A model generated the notes under the pieces. That model had not been told where the DNA came from and ran no database searches. It was given only the letters and a program-made list of their open reading frames with translations. DNA of 33,905 nucleotides from a virus, in IMG/VR virus record IMGVR_UViG_3300010885_059158, positions 1 through 33,905 of that record. One strand, written 5' to 3'. A program made the translations under genes and the position numbers. Of this stretch, positions 7,880-15,518 are shown one piece after another. How positions within the stretch are numbered: position 1 is the first letter of the stretch; each line of letters starts with the position of its first letter.

Positions 7880-8434
7880 TTATTTTAAACCTTGTAAGTA
7901 CTTCGAAGTATTAGGTGCCCCTGTTGTAGGAGCAGCTTCTGGAGCTGGTGTAGGTGCTGGAGGAACTGCTCCAGGCATTTCAGATGGAGTTTCACCAACT
8001 GCCTCCGGTGCTGTCTCTCCTGGTACTTCTTCTTCAGTACCTCCACTCTTTTCTTTTTCAATATAATCTCCGATTTCACTTATTGAAGAATCTTCAAATG
8101 TATTATCAATAACGTGAGGTTCTTTTTCCTTATCTAACAAATCATAAATACGAACCTGCATACCGGTTAAATTCTTTTCAGTATTATCAAATACGAAACT
8201 TATCTTGTAGGCAACGTTATGATCGTTATCATAGTCGTTATAAATGTAATACCCCTTATTAACAATATCTTCTGCAGTTTCTCTTAAATCTCCCATTGCA
8301 TTAGGGGGTAATAAATCTCTACTAACAAACTGTTGTAACATAATTACGACGTAATCGTAGAAAGATGGATCATTACGATCTTCAACGTTAAACTCGGTTA
8401 AAAACATTTCCAATAAACTATCAAACTTTTTCAT
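7880..8434 (-). CDS. Unknown protein with Pro/Ala-rich acidic tail and possible capsid-targeting N-terminus
   Basis: 184 residues. The N-terminus MKKFDSLLEMFLTEF resembles the short amphipathic leader of the 271-aa protein at 28582 (FDSLYENLISEM) and, in pattern, the T4 capsid-targeting sequence. Residues 20-120 look like a compact alpha/beta domain. About 120-184 is a Glu/Pro/Ala-rich disordered tail (EVPGETAPEAVGETPSEMPG, PPAPTPAPEAAPTTG). A CTTAAATA octamer lies on the minus strand about 23 nt before the ATG. Packaging into the head is a hypothesis; no enzyme motif is visible. Confidence 0.6.
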   Translation of the reverse strand: MKKFDSLLEMFLTEFNVEDRNDPSFYDYVVIMLQQFVSRDLLPPNAMGDLRETAEDIVNKGYYIYNDYDNDHNVAYKISFVFDNTEKNLTGMQVRIYDLLDKEKEPHVIDNTFEDSSISEIGDYIEKEKSGGTEEEVPGETAPEAVGETPSEMPGAVPPAPTPAPEAAPTTGAPNTSKYLQGLK

Positions 8435-8479
8435 ATTTTATGTAGAAATATTTAAGCTATTTCACTTAATTAAACACGG

Positions 8480-8626
8480 ATGATTAATATACTTCAAAAG
8501 ATATCTTACTATTTTTGGTTATGCTATTATTTAATATTAGCCCTACCTACTCTTTTACCTCTTTTAATATTAAAAGAAATTATTTATATAAAACTTTTTA
8601 TACTTAGTTTTTTCGATGAAGATTAA
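8480..8626 (+). CDS. Small membrane protein ORF opposite the lysis cassette
   Basis: An uninterrupted 48-codon ORF, from ATG at 8480 to TAA at 8624-8626. It starts MINILQKISYYFWL and is dominated by a long hydrophobic segment (YYFWLCYYLILALPTLLPLL), then a second hydrophobic stretch and an acidic end (FFDED). It fills the otherwise empty gap between the divergent 184-aa gene and the endolysin, and its stop overlaps the endolysin stop by 3 bases, the same convergent overlap used elsewhere here. One or two membrane helices next to an endolysin suggest a holin, antiholin or other lysis-timing peptide, but expression is unproven and no promoter was seen. Confidence 0.45.
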   Translation: MINILQKISYYFWLCYYLILALPTLLPLLILKEIIYIKLFILSFFDED

Positions 8627-9234
8627 ATACAAGACTCTACAAGATTTGCTTCAGCTTCTCTTCTTTCAAGCAAACCGTCTAGCCCTTTGCCTTTCCAGAT
8701 TCTTTTCATTTTTCTAAGTTCTCCGGCTATCCCTTTATAATCTTTTTTAGGTATAAGATCTCTTATATTACGCATCTCCAGTCTGCTATCACCTACTAGT
8801 GACGAGCCTCTATTGAATACGAGTGATACTATAGCACCATAGGCATTGTCACATAATTGATCTAAACCCGGAAATGCCTTTTCAGCTAGCTTTGCAAACT
8901 TAGGCCAGGTTAAAGAATCAAATATTTCAAGAGCTTGATCCCAAGATACGACTATACCATCACCTTTATGTTTATTTGTATAGTCTTTACCTGCTTGTCC
9001 TGTTTTATTAGAAGCTCCTTTTACTATTTCTAATTGATTCTTTGGTAAAAAATTAAAAAGCTTTTCTAATTCTGTAGGAGAATAATATCCACAATCTACT
9101 CCAATGCCAAGGGTCATACCACTTGCACCCCCCGGCCAAGTAGGCTTAGACAAATACTTGTCATAGTAAGATTTACCGCCCCCTACTTCATATTCTAAAA
9201 TTAATGCTAAAGCTTTTGGTGATGGATTTTTCAT
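8623..9234 (-). CDS. Endolysin, lysozyme-like muramidase
   Basis: 203 residues. The N-terminal part has a candidate catalytic Glu (LILEYEVGGG, Glu14 or Glu16) and the segment KPTWPGGASGMTLGIGVDCG (30-49), a variant of the TxGxG core of phage lysozymes with the WPGGxSG insertion of a lysozyme-like subfamily. The C-terminal half keeps AIVSLVFNRGSS and a closing LLERREAEANL, matching the usual R-R-x-x-E end of GH24-type lysozymes. No signal peptide is visible, so release should need a holin. It is the last gene of a four-gene minus-strand cassette and its ATG overlaps the preceding stop (ATGA). Confidence 0.85.
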   Translation of the reverse strand: MKNPSPKALALILEYEVGGGKSYYDKYLSKPTWPGGASGMTLGIGVDCGYYSPTELEKLFNFLPKNQLEIVKGASNKTGQAGKDYTNKHKGDGIVVSWDQALEIFDSLTWPKFAKLAEKAFPGLDQLCDNAYGAIVSLVFNRGSSLVGDSRLEMRNIRDLIPKKDYKGIAGELRKMKRIWKGKGLDGLLERREAEANLVESCI

Positions 9235-9674
9235 ACCTCTACCTCTGATATATTATAATCATTTTCTTTTGCGTTATTAGTTAATATCTGTTCATTAATA
9301 TTTACATCTTTTAGATCAACCTCTCCATTTAATCCGGCACTTGATTGACTATTATATCTTAAATCAACAAGACCTTGAGCACCAAGATAGGTAGCAACAA
9401 TAACAGCAAATATCTCCATCATCTTAGCAAATATAGTTGTATATGCAGTAACTAATTCAGGTGTTCTTGGTATAAAAAATAAAATACCAACACTAATAAA
9501 ATAAATTGTTACAAGAGCAATAGCAGCACTAAAGATAATAAAAAACTTTTTAGATGAAAAATGATTTGTATCTTCTAATTGCTGTTCTAAACGAGGAGGG
9601 GTATTAGGAGGTGCTTTATCGCTTGTAAGAAAAGCTTCTGCTGATTGAATTACACTAATAACACTCTGCCACAT
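9231..9674 (-). CDS. Holin-like membrane protein
   Basis: 147 residues with two predicted membrane helices: about 44-68 (FFIIFSAAIALVTIYFISVG) and 84-107 (AKMMEIFAVIVATYLGAQGL). A polar N-terminal region (about 42 residues) and an acidic C-terminal tail flank them. It is directly upstream of the endolysin with a 4-base ATGA overlap, which implies translational coupling, and directly downstream of the u-spanin candidate. Position, size and topology all suit a class II-type holin, but holins cannot be proven by sequence and I recognise no specific family. Confidence 0.65.
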   Translation of the reverse strand: MWQSVISVIQSAEAFLTSDKAPPNTPPRLEQQLEDTNHFSSKKFFIIFSAAIALVTIYFISVGILFFIPRTPELVTAYTTIFAKMMEIFAVIVATYLGAQGLVDLRYNSQSSAGLNGEVDLKDVNINEQILTNNAKENDYNISEVEV

Positions 9675-9678
9675 ATCA

Positions 9679-10281
9679 TTAGATTATAAAAGGAGCTGCA
9701 ATTTTACCGTAAGCAATTGCTACTCTTAAACCGATGTAACCTACAATAAGAACTAGTAAACCAAGAATTACAAAATTCCTATACCAAATAGCTGCATCTT
9801 TCTTTTGAATAGTTAATTGAGCTTTATTGTAATCGTCAATGAGCTTTAATTGATTTTGCTCGTTTATTTGACGCTGTTTGTCAATATCAAGAACAACCTT
9901 CTTCTGTATTGCAAGCTCTTCTGTTACTTGTTGTGCTATTTCTTTATTCTTTAATAATTCTTTATATTCATCAGACCCAATAACAATTACTTTTGTATTC
10001 TTTAACTCTTCAGGGACAACTAAGATTCTTGCACCTACTGAATTTGTTGTTGTAGTTGTTTCATACAACGGTTTAATAGAAATTCTCTTTAATGGAGGTC
10101 CAACTAACTTAGTAGTTTCATTTGAGTAGAACCAAGCTAAATCAATACGAGCTTCCTTTAAGGAGTCATTTACTCCATAAACAGCCTGCTTTAAAGGCTC
10201 TGATTGTTTTTCAATATACTTGGTAGAAGTACAAGAACAAAATAAAGATAGTGCTGCTACTAATAGTATATTCTTTTTCAT
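9679..10281 (-). CDS. Probable unimolecular spanin (u-spanin)
   Basis: 200 residues. The N-terminus (MKKNILLVAALSLFCSCTST) is a lipoprotein signal with Cys17 as the likely lipidated residue; Thr and Ser follow, so no inner-membrane Asp retention signal is present. A periplasmic region with a long helical, coiled-coil-like stretch (about 105-165: EELAIQKKVVLDIDKQRQIN and following) leads to one membrane helix near the C-terminus (about 168-190: YRNFVILGLLVLIVGYIG). An outer-membrane lipid anchor plus an inner-membrane anchor in one chain is the topology of phage T1 gp11 u-spanin, which fuses inner and outer membranes at lysis. It sits between a GAF-like protein and the holin/endolysin. The lipobox is slightly atypical (Phe at -3, Ser at -1). 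Confidence 0.7.
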   Translation of the reverse strand: MKKNILLVAALSLFCSCTSTKYIEKQSEPLKQAVYGVNDSLKEARIDLAWFYSNETTKLVGPPLKRISIKPLYETTTTTNSVGARILVVPEELKNTKVIVIGSDEYKELLKNKEIAQQVTEELAIQKKVVLDIDKQRQINEQNQLKLIDDYNKAQLTIQKKDAAIWYRNFVILGLLVLIVGYIGLRVAIAYGKIAAPFII

Positions 10282-10287
10282 ATTAAA

Positions 10288-10935
10288 TTAATTAAACAAA
10301 AAACTAATCTTTTTAACAGCGATTGCAGCTACGTAACCGGAGAGCAAAATAGACTCATTTTTTAATTCTGCGTAGATATTATCTGGTAAAAAACCGTCTT
10401 TCTTAATTAAATCTACTCCTAGTATACCAATAAACCCGCCTTCCAAACATTTAATAGGAAATATATAGATAGTATTAGCTCCTCTATTTTGCCAAAAAGA
10501 ACGAAGGGCATGATCTTCTTCTGTAAAAATATCTGATACAACACTTTCAGCACCACTATTTAATTTTTGTAAAGCTGCACTAAAGAACGATACAGGTAAG
10601 TTTTGCATCTTCATTATATCTGTAGCAACACCCGGTGCTGAGGATTCAAAGGTAACAGACATCTTCTTCATTGACTTATTACCTGGATAAAAACTACCAC
10701 CGTTATGAAATTGGGCAACCCAGATTCTATCTAAATTAAAACGATTTTGAAGCTTATTTAAAGAATCATTAATAAGTTCTTGGGTTTCAATGACAGATTC
10801 GAAATCAGTCTTACGCCTTTCCAGTACCCGAGACTTTAAACGAAGCTTATGTTTTATGTATGTTAACCCTATAGGTCCTGCAATGCCTGTTAAAAAAGCT
10901 GCTACAATAGGGTAGAGTGTTGTTAAATTACTCAT
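10288..10935 (-). CDS. Membrane-anchored GAF-like protein, first gene of lysis cassette
   Basis: 215 residues. One N-terminal membrane helix (about 8-28: YPIVAAFLTGIAGPIGLTYI) is followed by a basic, helical linker and then a domain beginning DRIWVAQFHNGGSFYPGNKS, which resembles the FHNGG...KKxS segment of GAF-like domains in plasmid and phage proteins. Later strands (NTIYIFPIKCLEGGFIGILG) fit a GAF beta-sheet. Its stop is 6 nt before the u-spanin ATG. A CATAAATA late octamer lies 21 nt upstream. Role unknown; a membrane sensor tuning lysis timing is possible from position alone. Confidence 0.6.
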   Translation of the reverse strand: MSNLTTLYPIVAAFLTGIAGPIGLTYIKHKLRLKSRVLERRKTDFESVIETQELINDSLNKLQNRFNLDRIWVAQFHNGGSFYPGNKSMKKMSVTFESSAPGVATDIMKMQNLPVSFFSAALQKLNSGAESVVSDIFTEEDHALRSFWQNRGANTIYIFPIKCLEGGFIGILGVDLIKKDGFLPDNIYAELKNESILLSGYVAAIAVKKISFLFN

Positions 10936-10948
10936 GATTAGCTGATAT

Positions 10949-10956
10949 TATTTATG
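10949..10956 (-). promoter_or_regulatory. Late promoter for the lysis cassette (CATAAATA, minus strand)
   Basis: The octamer reads CATAAATA on the minus strand, 21 nt before the ATG of the GAF-like gene. It is back to back with the plus-strand site at 10966-10973. Confidence 0.55.
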
Positions 10957-10965
10957 CATAATCTA

Positions 10966-10973
10966 GATAAATA
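10966..10973 (+). promoter_or_regulatory. Late promoter (GATAAATA)
   Basis: One mismatch to TATAAATA, 14 nt before the ATG at 10980. By T4 spacing the first transcribed base is about one base before the ATG, so the message would be essentially leaderless. Confidence 0.55.
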
Positions 10974-10979
10974 TAGTTA

Positions 10980-11255
10980 ATGTCAAGTCGCCTTCACAAT
11001 AAATTTCATCGACACAATCATCATACTAACTCTACAGGAGATGCTAGATATCCAGATGCATCTTACGATCCTATAGCTTCTTATGATTCACCCTTTCAAG
11101 GAGATTTTGTTCTTAATGGTAATCTTTCCATTAGTACTACATTTACAACAACAAGTGCACTCAGTGGGTTTAAGACAAGTTCGGTATTACCTATCTACAC
11201 TAATGTAGGTACTCTTATAGGTTATATACCTATCATTAGTTTACCAGGGTTATAA
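10980..11255 (+). CDS. Small His-rich N-terminal fibre-type structural protein
   Basis: 91 residues. The N-terminus is His/Arg/Asn-rich (SSRLHNKFHRHNHHTNSTGD), followed by an Asp/Tyr/Pro segment (DARYPDASYDPIASYDSPFQ) and a strand-like region (GDFVLNGNLSISTTF) resembling the start of other fibre proteins in this window (EIFGDLVITGELS in the 871-aa fibre). It heads the adhesin region and has its own late promoter. It may be a small fibre-base or virion-decoration protein. Family not recognised; the role is inferred from context. Confidence 0.55.
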   Translation: MSSRLHNKFHRHNHHTNSTGDARYPDASYDPIASYDSPFQGDFVLNGNLSISTTFTTTSALSGFKTSSVLPIYTNVGTLIGYIPIISLPGL

Positions 11256-11261
11256 TTTATT

Positions 11262-11280
11262 AGGTATATTTCTAATACCT
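11262..11280 (+). terminator. Weak hairpin after the 91-aa gene
   Basis: AGGTAT/ATACCT with a 7-nt loop, just after the stop at 11255. No T-run follows, so this may be an mRNA 3'-end stabiliser rather than a terminator. Confidence 0.25.
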
Positions 11281-11300
11281 TGAGTATAGAAGAATTAAGG

Positions 11301-11308
11301 TTTAAATA
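11301..11308 (+). promoter_or_regulatory. Late promoter candidate (TTTAAATA)
   Basis: One mismatch to TATAAATA, 19 nt before the ATG at 11320. Confidence 0.4.
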
Positions 11309-11319
11309 TATTATAATAA

Positions 11320-13362
11320 ATGGCTACAGTACTCAATCATTATGTAAGAGTAAGTCAGCAGGTAACAACTGAACCTGCTGTTGTTTACTCTACACCGTAT
11401 GAGACAACGGGTATCATTATTATAGCTTATGCTACGAATTTAACCAGTAGCCCGCAAACTATTTCTGCGTATATATCTTCCTTTAACCCATTAGGTAATG
11501 GCAGTGAAGATACAATTACTACCTTAGTAAGTGATTTTGTATTACCACCTAATGATACAACAAATTTAATTAAAGAGAAATTAGCTCTATCAGATGTCGA
11601 TCAGTTTATTATTTCTTCAGAAAATCCTGAAGCAGTAAATATAACTCTTTCTATTCTTGAAACTTATAACGCTACCCAGCGTAAGCCTACTCCAACACCT
11701 GCGGTTTCTAATCCTCCAACACCGTCTGTTACCCCTAGCATTACACCGACTCCAGATGTTACACCTTCCTATACCCCGACACCGACTGTTACACCTTCCT
11801 ATACCCCGACACCGACTGTTACACCAACAATTCCTCCGACACCTAGTATAACCCCGACATATACCCCGACACCTAGTATAACACCTACTATTCTTCCAAC
11901 ACCAACGGTAACACCATCAATTACTAGAACACCCACTACTACCCCGACTAATACCCCGACTAATACTAAGACACCAACTACAACACCAACCAATACTCAT
12001 ACCCCTAAGGTTACCCCTTTTAATACTGTAACACCAACTGTAACACCAACTGTAACACCAACATCCAGTATAACACCAACCACAACGCCGTCAAATACCT
12101 GTACACCCACTATTACACCAACTGCAACAGTTACACCTACTGTAACTCGAACAAATACCGCTACACCTACTCAAACAATAACTCGTACACCTACCTCGAC
12201 TACTACTCCGACTAAAACATCTACAACTACCCCAACACCTACCCCTTCGATAACTGCTAATGCTACAGCTACCCCTACACCAACAACTACTATCACGGCT
12301 ACAACTACTCACACTGTAACACCATCGATAACACCTACAAATACTGTAACATCAACCCCGAGTGTTACCCCTACTAAAACACCGACTGCAACTGGTACAC
12401 CAACAACTACACCTAGCGTAACACCAACTAACACTAAGACCCCTACCCACACACCAACTAATACTAAAACTTCTCCTAATACCCCGACCCCGACCCAGAC
12501 AGTTACCCCAACGGTTACCCCAACGGTTACCCCAACGGTTACTAAAACACCTACCCGTACAAGCACTCCAACAGTTACTCCAACAAATACTAAAACACCA
12601 ACAGTTACTCCAACAAATACTAAAACACCAACTTATACAGCAACTCCGACTGTTACTAAAACACCAACACAAACACCTACCACAACATCTAAAGTCACCA
12701 ATACCCCTACACCTACAGTTACACAAACACCAACGAATACTTCGACACCGACGGGGACATCACCGGTTACACAAACTCCTACCCCTCCGGTTACCCCTCC
12801 GGTTACCCCAACCGTTACCCCTACAAGAACTCACACACCTACCCCTACAAATACACCAGATCCTACAAATACCCCGACTCCGTCTGTAACACCAACGAAT
12901 ACCCGTACCCCTACCCACACACCTTCTGCTACACCAACTATAACAGGTACACCTGATATAACACCTTCCTTTACACCAACATGTTCAACTACCCCTAAGG
13001 TAACAAATACTGTAACACCAACAAATACTGTAACCCGCACTGTTACGCCAACAAATACTGTTACACCGACTAACACATCTACAATTACACCGACTCCTTC
13101 TGTTACACCTTCTGTTACCCCTACTGTTCCTCCGACACCAACAACTACACCAACACATACACCAACACCTACGGTTACTCATACACCGACAACTACTGTT
13201 ACACCAACTAAAATTGACGATACCGCTTTATTTACTGAAGACAATCTCAATGAAATAAGAACAGAAGATAATATACCTATTATCGAAGAAAGGGAGACTC
13301 AACTATCTACAGATGGAGGAGATGATATTCTCACCGATGGAAGCTTAAAAATATACACATAA
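11320..13362 (+). CDS. Adhesin/fibre-associated protein with about 500-residue Pro-Thr repeat stalk
   Basis: 680 residues in three parts. Residues 1-120 form a beta-rich domain clearly paralogous to the free-standing 120-aa protein at 18956 (shared: VVYS, GIII, ATNLT.SPQTI, LPP.DTTN, VNITLS.LE). Residues about 124-628 are almost entirely TPT/TxTPTxT repeats of period 3-6 with variable third residues, a mucin-like extended stalk. The last roughly 50 residues are acidic ([17 protein letters not shown] and on). At the DNA level the stalk holds perfect 30-bp and 12-bp tandem duplications, so its length likely changes by slippage or recombination. Likely an extended virion surface protein; the Thr density makes O-glycosylation conceivable but unproven. 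Confidence 0.7.
   Translation: MATVLNHYVRVSQQVTTEPAVVYSTPYETTGIIIIAYATNLTSSPQTISAYISSFNPLGNGSEDTITTLVSDFVLPPNDTTNLIKEKLALSDVDQFIISSENPEAVNITLSILETYNATQRKPTPTPAVSNPPTPSVTPSITPTPDVTPSYTPTPTVTPSYTPTPTVTPTIPPTPSITPTYTPTPSITPTILPTPTVTPSITRTPTTTPTNTPTNTKTPTTTPTNTHTPKVTPFNTVTPTVTPTVTPTSSITPTTTPSNTCTPTITPTATVTPTVTRTNTATPTQTITRTPTSTTTPTKTSTTTPTPTPSITANATATPTPTTTITATTTHTVTPSITPTNTVTSTPSVTPTKTPTATGTPTTTPSVTPTNTKTPTHTPTNTKTSPNTPTPTQTVTPTVTPTVTPTVTKTPTRTSTPTVTPTNTKTPTVTPTNTKTPTYTATPTVTKTPTQTPTTTSKVTNTPTPTVTQTPTNTSTPTGTSPVTQTPTPPVTPPVTPTVTPTRTHTPTPTNTPDPTNTPTPSVTPTNTRTPTHTPSATPTITGTPDITPSFTPTCSTTPKVTNTVTPTNTVTRTVTPTNTVTPTNTSTITPTPSVTPSVTPTVPPTPTTTPTHTPTPTVTHTPTTTVTPTKIDDTALFTEDNLNEIRTEDNIPIIEERETQLSTDGGDDILTDGSLKIYT
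11761..11820 (+). repeat. Perfect 30-bp tandem repeat, 2 copies (Pro-Thr stalk)
   Basis: Bases 11761-11790 and 11791-11820 are identical (starting ACACCTTCCT), encoding a 10-residue TP-rich unit twice. In frame, so expansion does not break the gene. Confidence 0.9.
12499..12540 (+). repeat. 12-bp tandem repeat (TVTP units)
   Basis: The unit ACGGTTACCCCA occurs at 12511-12522 and 12523-12534, with a one-base variant just before and a partial copy after. Confidence 0.85.
12571..12630 (+). repeat. Perfect 30-bp tandem repeat, 2 copies (Pro-Thr stalk)
   Basis: Bases 12571-12600 and 12601-12630 are identical (starting ACAGTTACTC), encoding [10 protein letters not shown] twice. Confidence 0.9.
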
Positions 13363-13376
13363 CAATCTAAAAGAGG

Positions 13377-13384
13377 TATAAATA
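13377..13384 (+). promoter_or_regulatory. T4-type late promoter (TATAAATA, exact)
   Basis: Exact consensus 17 nt before the ATG at 13394; heads the collar/chaperone gene array. Confidence 0.7.
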
Positions 13385-13393
13385 TAATACAAT

Positions 13394-13984
13394 ATGGCAG
13401 GAATTAAAATAGCAGATCTACCAGGTGTAACTAGCTCTTTAGCAGCTGATGACCGTATACCAATATCAAGAGGTGGTGTGACATACCAGATGGTTGGAGA
13501 GTTGTTTATACCAACAGGTACTATTATAGCCTTTGCATCAGATTCGGTTACCCCGCCAGGGGGTTGGCTTTACTGTGATGGTGCTCCATATAGTACAACA
13601 GCGTTTAGTCGTTTAAACGGTGTTATTGGTACAAAATTTAATGTAACTAATCCCGGAACAGGACTCTTTAGAGTACCGGATTTAAGAGGTCGGTTTATAC
13701 GAGGTTATGCGACGGTGGCAGCTGGAGGAATTGCTACTGCTGCTTTTGGAGCTCAACAAGATGATGCATTTCAAGGTCATTACCACTCGGCCTCAACCAC
13801 CGGATACACGGCAAACGGTGAAGGAGGAACGGGAACGGGGTCAGCAAACAGCCGTTTATCTGGCGGCTTAGCTCCAAATACTACTGTTACTTCGCCTACC
13901 ACGGATGGAACAAACGGAACCCCTCGAACAGCGTCAGAAACACGACCTAGAAATATAGCTGTATATTATTATATAAAGTATTAA
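13394..13984 (+). CDS. Tail collar-domain fibre protein, copy 1
   Basis: 196 residues. An N-terminal segment (GIKIADLPGVTSSLAADDRI) shared with copy 2 is probably the virion attachment part. The Phage Tail Collar domain core follows: GWLYCDGAPYST, then FRVPDLRGRFIRGY around residues 94-107. The C-terminal part is Gly/Thr/Ser-rich with a histidine motif (GHYHSAS) and ends RPRNIAVYYYIKY, as in short-tail-fibre-like proteins. It is followed after 8 nt by a tail-fibre assembly chaperone. The pair is duplicated immediately downstream, so this is one of two alternative or combined receptor-binding tips. Confidence 0.85.
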   Translation: MAGIKIADLPGVTSSLAADDRIPISRGGVTYQMVGELFIPTGTIIAFASDSVTPPGGWLYCDGAPYSTTAFSRLNGVIGTKFNVTNPGTGLFRVPDLRGRFIRGYATVAAGGIATAAFGAQQDDAFQGHYHSASTTGYTANGEGGTGTGSANSRLSGGLAPNTTVTSPTTDGTNGTPRTASETRPRNIAVYYYIKY

Positions 13985-13992
13985 ATAAAAAT

Positions 13993-14412
13993 ATGAATGT
14001 ATATAGCTACGATCCAGATACTAAGATTTTTACAGGTATTACTAAAGCTAATGAATCCCCTCTAGAACCAGGTGTTTATGCTATTCCGTTGTGGGCAACA
14101 GATGTAGCGCCCCCGGAAGTACCTGTAGGTAGTTTTGTTTGGTGGAATGAAACAAGTTGGATTATTGAAGCAATTCCTCCAACTCCAACCCCGACTCCAA
14201 CCCCGACTCCAACCCCTTTACCTCTTCCAATTACTTGGAATGATATTAGAGCTCAAAGAAACAACCTTCTCTTTTTATCTGATTGGACACAATTTACAGA
14301 CGTTAATTTAGCAAATAAACAGGAATGGGCTACCTATCGTCAGTCACTTCGAGATATTCCACAAAATGTTGGAGCACCGGAAGACGTTGTATGGCCTCAG
14401 GAGCCTGTATAA
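13993..14412 (+). CDS. Tail fibre assembly chaperone, copy 1
   Basis: 139 residues. The C-terminal half matches the phage tail assembly chaperone pattern: RAQRNNLLFLSDWTQFTD, then EWATYRQSLRDIPQN and a final WPQEP. The N-terminal half (about 1-60) looks like the small beta domain that recognises a fibre tip. The two are joined by a pure (PT)n linker of about 14 residues encoded by a 12-bp repeat around 14178-14218. It lies 8 nt after collar fibre copy 1, its likely client. Function as folding/trimerisation chaperone follows from the family; the Pro-Thr linker is unusual. Confidence 0.8.
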   Translation: MNVYSYDPDTKIFTGITKANESPLEPGVYAIPLWATDVAPPEVPVGSFVWWNETSWIIEAIPPTPTPTPTPTPTPLPLPITWNDIRAQRNNLLFLSDWTQFTDVNLANKQEWATYRQSLRDIPQNVGAPEDVVWPQEPV

Positions 14413-14426
14413 GTATATAAAATAAT

Positions 14427-15068
14427 ATGGGTATTAGAATATCAGAATTACCAGCACCTGCTACAACATCACTTCAATCAAGTGATTTAATACCTATTGT
14501 TCGTAGCGGTACTACATATAAATTACTAGGTTCCGGGGTAGCAGTACCAGTAGGTACAGTAATAACTTTTGCCGGAACCGGTGTACCAGACGGTGGATGG
14601 ATACTTTGTAATGGTGCTGAGTTAAACGCTACAACTAGTCCAGAATACACTAACTTATATAATGCTATCGTTACAACATACGGAGGCACCGGCTCTTCTA
14701 AATTTAACGTACCGGATCTTCAAGGTATTTTTATTCGCGGATCCGGTACAAGTAACACATATAAAAACGCTGCCGGTTCTTTTTTAGCCGGTGGAAACTT
14801 AGCTTCTACTTCTGTTGATGCTTATCGAAATCATGGTCATGCTCATAATATTGGCGTTAGTATTAACTCCGCAAACACTACCGCCAATACCTTTAGCTCC
14901 AAAACCTTTGCAGGACAAGGCAGTAATTACGCACCAGCTGAAGTTAATAAAGGTACTGGTACTGTTGCTGTAGGTGCATCGATCACTGGAAGTATTTCAG
15001 ATAGTACAACAGGTGGTACAGAAACAAAGCCTGCTAGCATTTCATTAAAATTTTACATAAAATACTAA
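14427..15068 (+). CDS. Tail collar-domain fibre protein, copy 2
   Basis: 213 residues, paralogous to copy 1. The N-terminus GIRISELPAPATTSLQSSDL aligns with copy 1. The collar core follows: GGWILCNGAELN and FNVPDLQGIFIRGSG. The distal part differs in sequence and has a different His motif (NHGHAHN), but the end KPASISLKFYIKY keeps the family close. Conserved attachment and closing segments with divergent middles fit diversification of receptor binding. Its own chaperone begins one base after the stop. Confidence 0.85.
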   Translation: MGIRISELPAPATTSLQSSDLIPIVRSGTTYKLLGSGVAVPVGTVITFAGTGVPDGGWILCNGAELNATTSPEYTNLYNAIVTTYGGTGSSKFNVPDLQGIFIRGSGTSNTYKNAAGSFLAGGNLASTSVDAYRNHGHAHNIGVSINSANTTANTFSSKTFAGQGSNYAPAEVNKGTGTVAVGASITGSISDSTTGGTETKPASISLKFYIKY

Positions 15069-15069
15069 C

Positions 15070-15513
15070 ATGACCGGATACTGCTACGATAAAGATACAG
15101 GTATATATCTCTGGGAAACTGATACTATTCAGGAATTACCTACTAATTCAGGTACCTATTTACTTCCAACGAACGTAACATTAGTTCCTCCTCCAGAAAT
15201 ACCTGCGGGTAGTTTTGCACGGTGGAACGGTAGTGGTTGGGGTATTGAAACTCTTCCTCCAACTCCTTCTTCAACCCCGGTTCCTTTACCGACCCCAACT
15301 CCAACACCTTTACCAGTACCTGTCCCGGAAACTATTACCTGGGAAACAGTTAGGACCGATAGAGATAACCGTCTAGGTCTTTCTGATTGGACACAATTAC
15401 CGGATAGTAATGTAAATAAAGAGGTTTGGGCTACTTACCGTCAGGCACTTAGAGATGTACCTCAGAATAATAGTGACCCAGAAAATATAAACTGGCCTAC
15501 AAAACCTCAATAA
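15070..15513 (+). CDS. Tail fibre assembly chaperone, copy 2
   Basis: 147 residues, paralogous to copy 1: RTDRDNRLGLSDWTQLPD, EVWATYRQALRDVPQN and WPTKP at the C-terminus; an N-terminal CYDKDTGIYLWETD segment parallel to SYDPDTKIFTGITK of copy 1; and a Pro-rich linker (PPTPSSTPVPLPTPTPTPLP) in the middle. It begins one base after the stop of collar copy 2, its presumed client. The stop codon overlaps an AATAAATA octamer at 15509-15516, 43 nt before queC. Confidence 0.8.
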   Translation: MTGYCYDKDTGIYLWETDTIQELPTNSGTYLLPTNVTLVPPPEIPAGSFARWNGSGWGIETLPPTPSSTPVPLPTPTPTPLPVPVPETITWETVRTDRDNRLGLSDWTQLPDSNVNKEVWATYRQALRDVPQNNSDPENINWPTKPQ

Positions 15514-15518
15514 ATACA

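Noticed and set aside
11799-13182. Several minus-strand and out-of-frame ORFs opposite the Pro-Thr stalk (VGV-, CWS/RCC- and LHRLL-rich)
   Set aside because: They are shadows of the period-3 repeat: reversing TPT codons gives VGV runs. Low complexity, no start signals, and the plus-strand frame is a coherent gene.
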